Of a DNA stretch of 19,320 bases, positions 14,932-19,320 are shown piece by piece (the first letter of the stretch is position 1; each line of letters starts with the position of its first letter). The notes beneath the pieces were generated by a model that worked only from the letters and a program-made list of their open reading frames with translations, did not search any database and was not told the DNA's origin. The stretch is from MVYY01 sp035369865 (GTDB lineage Bacteria > Bacteroidota > Bacteroidia > Bacteroidales > Paludibacteraceae), in the NCBI GenBank assembly GCA_035369865.1, contig DAOOVG010000040.1, positions 1-19,320 on the forward strand, in the 5' to 3' direction. A program made the position numbers and the translations under genes.

Positions 14932-17900
14932 ATGAAATCAAAAAAATATATTCCAATACTTGTTTTATTATTCGTGTTTTTGTTTTGTACAATAAGCATT
15001 TATTCTAAAAATAATTCTTTTTTATATTTTTCTCACCTTACTGTAGATGATGGACTTTCTCAAAGTACTGTTTTCTCCATCACACAAGACAAGTTTGGTA
15101 ACATGTGGTTTGCAACCTATGATGGATTAAACTGCTATAATGGTTATTATTTTACTGTTTATAAGCATAATAGTAATGATAGTACTACTATTTCAGATAA
15201 TATTCTGCGAGTTGTTTATGCAGACAGTAGAGGAGAAATCTGGGTTGGAACTCATTCGGGATTGTCTTTTTATGACAATGAGAATGATAATTTTAAAAAT
15301 TATTATAAAATAGTTAATGGCAACAAAGCTCAAGTAAATTCAGTTCTTAGTTTGAGTAAAGATACATTGATTATCGGCACAAATATGGGGCTTTATTTTT
15401 TTGATATTAAAAATGAAGAATTTTCGCAAAACAATATTTTGTTAGATAATAGCTTGTCTGTCAATTGTTTAATGAAAAATGGAAATTTAATTTATATAGG
15501 TACTGATAACAATGTATATATCTACAATATTTCTAAAAATCAAATAAATGAATTGAGTCCTCATTTTGAGAAGATAAAAATTCAGTCAATAATAAAAAAC
15601 CAAAAAAATAATAGTTTATGGATTGGAACAGAAGGAACTGGTTTATTTTATGTCAATTTGAATACTTTAGCAACTCGTCAATACACAACGGCAGATAATC
15701 TTAATTCATTATATGTCAGGTCGTTGTGTTATGATTTACAAGGCAAATTATGGATTGGCACTTTCAATGGTTTAAATATTTATGAGGAAGAAACAGGAAT
15801 TATGGAAAGTTTTACTCACAATCCTGTAGATTCAAAAAGTATTTCACAAAATTCAATCAGATCAATTTATTTAGATGCTCAAGGAGGCATGTGGATTGGT
15901 ACCTATTTTGGAGGATGTGATTACTATCATCCGTTAAAGATTCAATTTAAATACATACAAAATTCTCCATTAGAAAATTCTCTGAGTGATAATGTGGTAA
16001 GTTGTATAGTAGAAGATAAAAATGGGAATTTATGGATAGGTACAAATGATTATGGACTTAATTTTTATGATATAGAAAAAGATCATTTTACCCATTTTGA
16101 TTTCAAAAGAGACAATAAAGAAATTGGTTCAAATAATATAAAAGCTATTTTTTTAGATGAGTTGAGAAAAAATGTTTATGTAGGTACCCATTCAGGTGGA
16201 TTAATTGTTTTAAATCTTCAGACAAAAAAGACAGAAAGATATTTACCTTCAAACAGTAATTTAAAGAGTGAAAACATTTATGCAATAATTTCTAAAAATG
16301 ATAAGGAATTATGGATAGGAACCTTAAATGGACTTTTTAAATTTAATCTTCAAACAAAAACTTTTTCGGCTATTGTAAAAGATAAATACGGGCACAAATT
16401 GCAAGACAAGCAGATTACTTATTTATATGAAGACACTAAAAATCGATTATGGATTGGGAGTGATAATAATCTTTCAGTATATAGTGTTAACGATGACTTA
16501 TTGGAGAAGATTCCGCTTTTCAGTTATGAGATTTCTGAATCAATCAAATTTGTTAATTGTATTATGGAAGATTCAAGAAACCTTATTTGGATCGGGACTC
16601 GTGAAGGACTTTATGTGTATAATGAAAAAGCAAATAAAATAAGTCATTTAACTGTAAAAGATGGTTTACCCAATGATGTAATTTATGGAATATTAGAAGA
16701 TGAATTAGGTCGAATATGGTTAAGCACTAACTATGGCTTGTCTTGTTTTTCATTAAAAAATCATACTTTTAGAAATTTTACTGTGTTAGATGGTTTGCCA
16801 AGTAATCAATTTAACATGTACTCTTTTTGCAAAACGTCCTCAGGGAAAATGTTATTTGGTGGAATAAAAGGGATTGTAGAATTTTATCCAGAAAAGTTAA
16901 TTGATAATCCCTATGCACCGATGGTGGAATTAACAGAATTTTATATTTTTAATAAAAGGGTGCAACCAAACGATCAAACAAAAGTATTAAAAAAACACAT
17001 CAATTTAACAAATGAAATACGGTTAAAACCTCATCAATCTTCTTTTTCAATAGAGTTTGTTGTTCCAAATTATGTTTCAGGACGACATAATATGTTTGCT
17101 TATAAACTCGAAAATTATGAAAAAGATTGGACCTATACTACTTCTCAAAGAATTGTTTCCTATTCCAATTTGCCTGCAGGTAAATATATTTTTCAAGTTA
17201 AAGCTGCCAATAGTGCTGGAATATGGAACAATGAAACTCGCAATTTGGTTATTGTTATTTTACCAGTATGGTATAAAACATGGTGGGCTTATACTTTATT
17301 TTCCTTAGTAATAATTATGTTTGCATTTGCTATTTTCCATATTTACAAAATAAGGCTGTCAATGGAAAATGAAATAAAAATTCAATCTTTGGAAAGAAAA
17401 AAAATAGAAGAATTAACAGAAAGTAAAATACGCTTTTTTATTGATATTTCACATGAGATACGTACTCCTTTAACCTTAATATTAAGTCCACTTCAAGAAA
17501 TAATGCAACGTACAAATGATCAGTGGTTAAGAAGTCGTTTAAACATTATTTCCAAAAACACTAATCGCTTATTATATCTGACAAATCAATTAATGGATTA
17601 TAGAAGAATTGAAGTTGGAGTTTTTAAATTGAAAGTGATCGAAGGTAACGCTTACGAATTAATTAAAGAGTGCTTTTTATTTTATAAAAAATTGGCTGAA
17701 AGTAAAAAAATTGTTTATTCTTTTCATTCAGAGTTAAAAAGCCAAATACAAATTTATGACCCTAATTATTTGGAACTAATTATTAATAATTTATTATCCA
17801 ATGCTTTTAAGTTCACAAAACAAGGAGGAGCAATTACTATAAGTGCAAAAGAAGAAAATGATTCATTAATTATTCAAGTAAGCGATACAGGCGTAGGAAT

Positions 17901-19005
17901 ACCTTTAGAAAAACAGCAACAGATATTTAAAAGATTTTATTGTGCCAATGATGAGATAAATGGAAGTGGAATAGGGCTTTCGTTAACAAAAATGTTGGTT
18001 GAACGTCATCATGGGAAAATAGAATTAATAAGTGAAGTTGGGGAAGGCTCTAATTTTATTGTATATATTCCACAAGATAGACAAAAGTATAGTGATGATG
18101 AATTTGTAAATCAAGAAATTGAAGCAGATTCTTTTCATTACTTGAGCATGAGGAATGAATCACTTTTAGAGATAGAAGAACAAAATAATAATGGCTTCAA
18201 GTCATCTACCATAGATGATTTAAAAGGGAAAAAAGGCTCAATCCTCGTTGTAGCTAATGATGATGAAATTTTACAATATTTAAAAAATGGTCTGTCAGAT
18301 ATATTTATTGTGGATACAGCAAAAAGTGTAGAAGAAACAATGGATATTATTTTTAGTGGAAAAAAATCCGATTTAGACTTAGTGATAATAGATATTGTAC
18401 CTGAAAGCGCTGGAATAAAATTATGTAAAACTATTAAACAAAATATTACTACCTGTCACATATCAGTTATAATTCTTTCTTTGCAATCAGATGTAAAAGA
18501 TCAAATTAATGCATTAGATACTGGAGCTGATGATTATATTACAAAACCATTTTCATTGTTAATTCTTCGCACAAAAATTCAAAATATTTTACGTACTAAA
18601 AAAAGTGCGTTGGAATTTTATTCTCATTCTTTGGAAATTGATCCTACTAAAGTCGCTTTTAACCGTATGGATGAAGAATTACTAAAAAAAGCAAAAGAAA
18701 TTGTTGAGAAAAATTTAGATAATTCAGAATTTACTGTCAATCAATTCGCAGAAGCATTAAATATGAGTCGTTCAAATTTACATTTAAAATTAAAAGCTAT
18801 TACTGGTGAATCAGCATTGAATTTTATTTATAAAATTCGTCTAAATAAAGCATGTGAATTGCTTCAGGATGGGCGTTATTCTATTTCTCAAATAAGCACG
18901 ATGGTTGGTTTTAATTCACCTTCTTACTTTACCACTTCTTTCAAAAAATATTTTAATTGTTTGCCTACGGAGTATATAAAAAAATCAAATCAACAACAAA
19001 ATTAA
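14932..19005 (+). CDS. Hybrid two-component system sensor-regulator (HTCS)
   Basis: This is a one-protein sensor kinase, receiver and DNA-binding regulator in the inner membrane. The 1,357 residues give a signal/anchor (1-25), then a periplasmic two-propeller sensor with about 14 Reg_prop repeats of the LWIGTxxGL type. A Y_Y_Y domain (about 695-780) and a transmembrane helix (about 784-807) follow. The HisKA region has phospho-acceptor H841 (DISHEIRTPL). The HATPase shows N957 (N box), D985 (DTGVG) and G1011-G1015 (GSGIG). The receiver (about 1103-1220) has phospho-acceptor D1154, S1183 and K1205. The AraC-type HTH (about 1250-1352) is at the end. It is divergent from susC and presumably senses a heparin/heparan oligosaccharide to activate the operon. 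Oddly, the receiver's first acidic pair is A1108-N1109, although D1110-D1111 come just after. Confidence 0.96.
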   Translation: MKSKKYIPILVLLFVFLFCTISIYSKNNSFLYFSHLTVDDGLSQSTVFSITQDKFGNMWFATYDGLNCYNGYYFTVYKHNSNDSTTISDNILRVVYADSRGEIWVGTHSGLSFYDNENDNFKNYYKIVNGNKAQVNSVLSLSKDTLIIGTNMGLYFFDIKNEEFSQNNILLDNSLSVNCLMKNGNLIYIGTDNNVYIYNISKNQINELSPHFEKIKIQSIIKNQKNNSLWIGTEGTGLFYVNLNTLATRQYTTADNLNSLYVRSLCYDLQGKLWIGTFNGLNIYEEETGIMESFTHNPVDSKSISQNSIRSIYLDAQGGMWIGTYFGGCDYYHPLKIQFKYIQNSPLENSLSDNVVSCIVEDKNGNLWIGTNDYGLNFYDIEKDHFTHFDFKRDNKEIGSNNIKAIFLDELRKNVYVGTHSGGLIVLNLQTKKTERYLPSNSNLKSENIYAIISKNDKELWIGTLNGLFKFNLQTKTFSAIVKDKYGHKLQDKQITYLYEDTKNRLWIGSDNNLSVYSVNDDLLEKIPLFSYEISESIKFVNCIMEDSRNLIWIGTREGLYVYNEKANKISHLTVKDGLPNDVIYGILEDELGRIWLSTNYGLSCFSLKNHTFRNFTVLDGLPSNQFNMYSFCKTSSGKMLFGGIKGIVEFYPEKLIDNPYAPMVELTEFYIFNKRVQPNDQTKVLKKHINLTNEIRLKPHQSSFSIEFVVPNYVSGRHNMFAYKLENYEKDWTYTTSQRIVSYSNLPAGKYIFQVKAANSAGIWNNETRNLVIVILPVWYKTWWAYTLFSLVIIMFAFAIFHIYKIRLSMENEIKIQSLERKKIEELTESKIRFFIDISHEIRTPLTLILSPLQEIMQRTNDQWLRSRLNIISKNTNRLLYLTNQLMDYRRIEVGVFKLKVIEGNAYELIKECFLFYKKLAESKKIVYSFHSELKSQIQIYDPNYLELIINNLLSNAFKFTKQGGAITISAKEENDSLIIQVSDTGVGIPLEKQQQIFKRFYCANDEINGSGIGLSLTKMLVERHHGKIELISEVGEGSNFIVYIPQDRQKYSDDEFVNQEIEADSFHYLSMRNESLLEIEEQNNNGFKSSTIDDLKGKKGSILVVANDDEILQYLKNGLSDIFIVDTAKSVEETMDIIFSGKKSDLDLVIIDIVPESAGIKLCKTIKQNITTCHISVIILSLQSDVKDQINALDTGADDYITKPFSLLILRTKIQNILRTKKSALEFYSHSLEIDPTKVAFNRMDEELLKKAKEIVEKNLDNSEFTVNQFAEALNMSRSNLHLKLKAITGESALNFIYKIRLNKACELLQDGRYSISQISTMVGFNSPSYFTTSFKKYFNCLPTEYIKKSNQQQN

Positions 19006-19138
19006 TAAATAATTAAACAAAAATAATAGGATTTCAACTGTTGTAAAATAAACTTCAACAATAAGCAATTAATTTCAGTGGTTATTTATCGATATTTGTA
19101 AATATGCAATAAATACACTTATAGATTAATTGTTTTAT
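19006..19138. other. Intergenic spacer, possible weak promoter for the next gene
   Basis: The only promoter-like string is GATATTTG at 19091-19098, seven of eight matches to TAnnTTTG and about 40 bases ahead of the next ATG. No strong terminator hairpin is visible after the HTCS stop, so read-through into the next gene is possible. Confidence 0.3.
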
Positions 19139-19320
19139 ATGAAAAATAGAAAATTTTTTATACTTTTTTTGTTGTTATTTTTTAATTTTAATGTTTTTGG
19201 AAAGGTTGACAATTATCATTGGTTGAAAAAGAGCATTGATATTTCACTTCATCAGTTGTTATCTACAGCTACCGAACTTTCTGATTCCTTAAAATTTCCA
19301 CGTTCAACATGGACAGTGTG
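19139..19320 (+). CDS. Probable GH88 unsaturated glucuronyl hydrolase, 5' fragment
   Basis: The gene starts with ATG at 19139 and runs off the window after 60 codons. The first 22 or so residues form a signal peptide (MKNRKFFILFLLLFFNF, ending near VFG). The mature start, with an L..LLSTA.EL pattern then SLKFPRS, resembles the N-terminus of secreted GH88 enzymes in Bacteroidota, where a helix is followed by LPRS/FPRS ahead of the first catalytic loop. GH88 enzymes remove the 4,5-unsaturated uronic acid from lyase products, which is just what heparinase II generates. The catalytic Asp residues lie beyond the window, so the call rests on a short motif and context. A related six-hairpin family such as GH105 is an alternative. 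Confidence 0.6.
   Translation, partial: MKNRKFFILFLLLFFNFNVFGKVDNYHWLKKSIDISLHQLLSTATELSDSLKFPRSTWTV

Noticed and set aside
16427..17308. Two + frames of 71 and 83 codons inside the HTCS gene
   Set aside because: They are out-of-frame shadows of an uninterrupted 1,357-codon gene with continuous domain structure.
14932..19005. Reg_prop WIGT repeats as a DNA tandem repeat
   Set aside because: The repeats are diverged at the DNA level and are explained by the protein's propeller blades.

Overview
The window is an AT-rich piece of a Bacteroidota chromosome, most likely a Bacteroidales species outside Bacteroides proper. It has a SusC/SusD pair, a hybrid two-component regulator, TAnnTTTG-type promoter motifs, and C-terminal type IX secretion (T9SS) sorting domains, which gut Bacteroides normally lack. 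It reads as a polysaccharide utilization locus (PUL) for heparin/heparan sulfate, with a sulfatase-maturating radical SAM enzyme beside it.

Layout. Positions 1-254 hold a decayed IS5/DUF772-type transposase fragment. chuR (anSME, + strand) follows at 320-1582, and its 3' end runs into a perfect 24-bp-arm palindrome. A second transposase scrap (IS1634-like N-terminus, - strand) lies at 1630-1758. The stretch to 2127 is otherwise non-coding and carries a terminator for the leftward operon. From 14214 down to 2128, all on the - strand, come susC, susD, two tandem heparinase II (PL21) genes, and two paralogous secreted proteins of unknown function. A 717-bp AT-rich intergenic region separates susC from a divergent hybrid two-component system (HTCS) gene at 14932-19005. 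The window ends inside a gene starting at 19139 whose N-terminus looks like a GH88 unsaturated glucuronyl hydrolase.

How it fits together. The HTCS periplasmic sensor presumably detects a heparin/heparan oligosaccharide and activates the susC operon through its AraC-type output. Heparinase II, at the surface and/or in the periplasm, cuts the polymer to unsaturated oligosaccharides, and SusD/SusC capture and import them. The GH88 enzyme would then remove the 4,5-unsaturated uronic acid. chuR would activate the sulfatases needed for desulfation, but none is encoded in this window.

The most striking features are two. First, the heparinase genes share a 2,036-bp core that is almost identical in DNA, while their signal peptides and C-termini have diverged, which suggests recent gene conversion. 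Second, both tandem pairs (heparinases and unknown secreted proteins) consist of one member with a T9SS sorting domain and one without, which suggests paired surface and periplasmic versions. I saw no tRNA, rRNA or CRISPR array.
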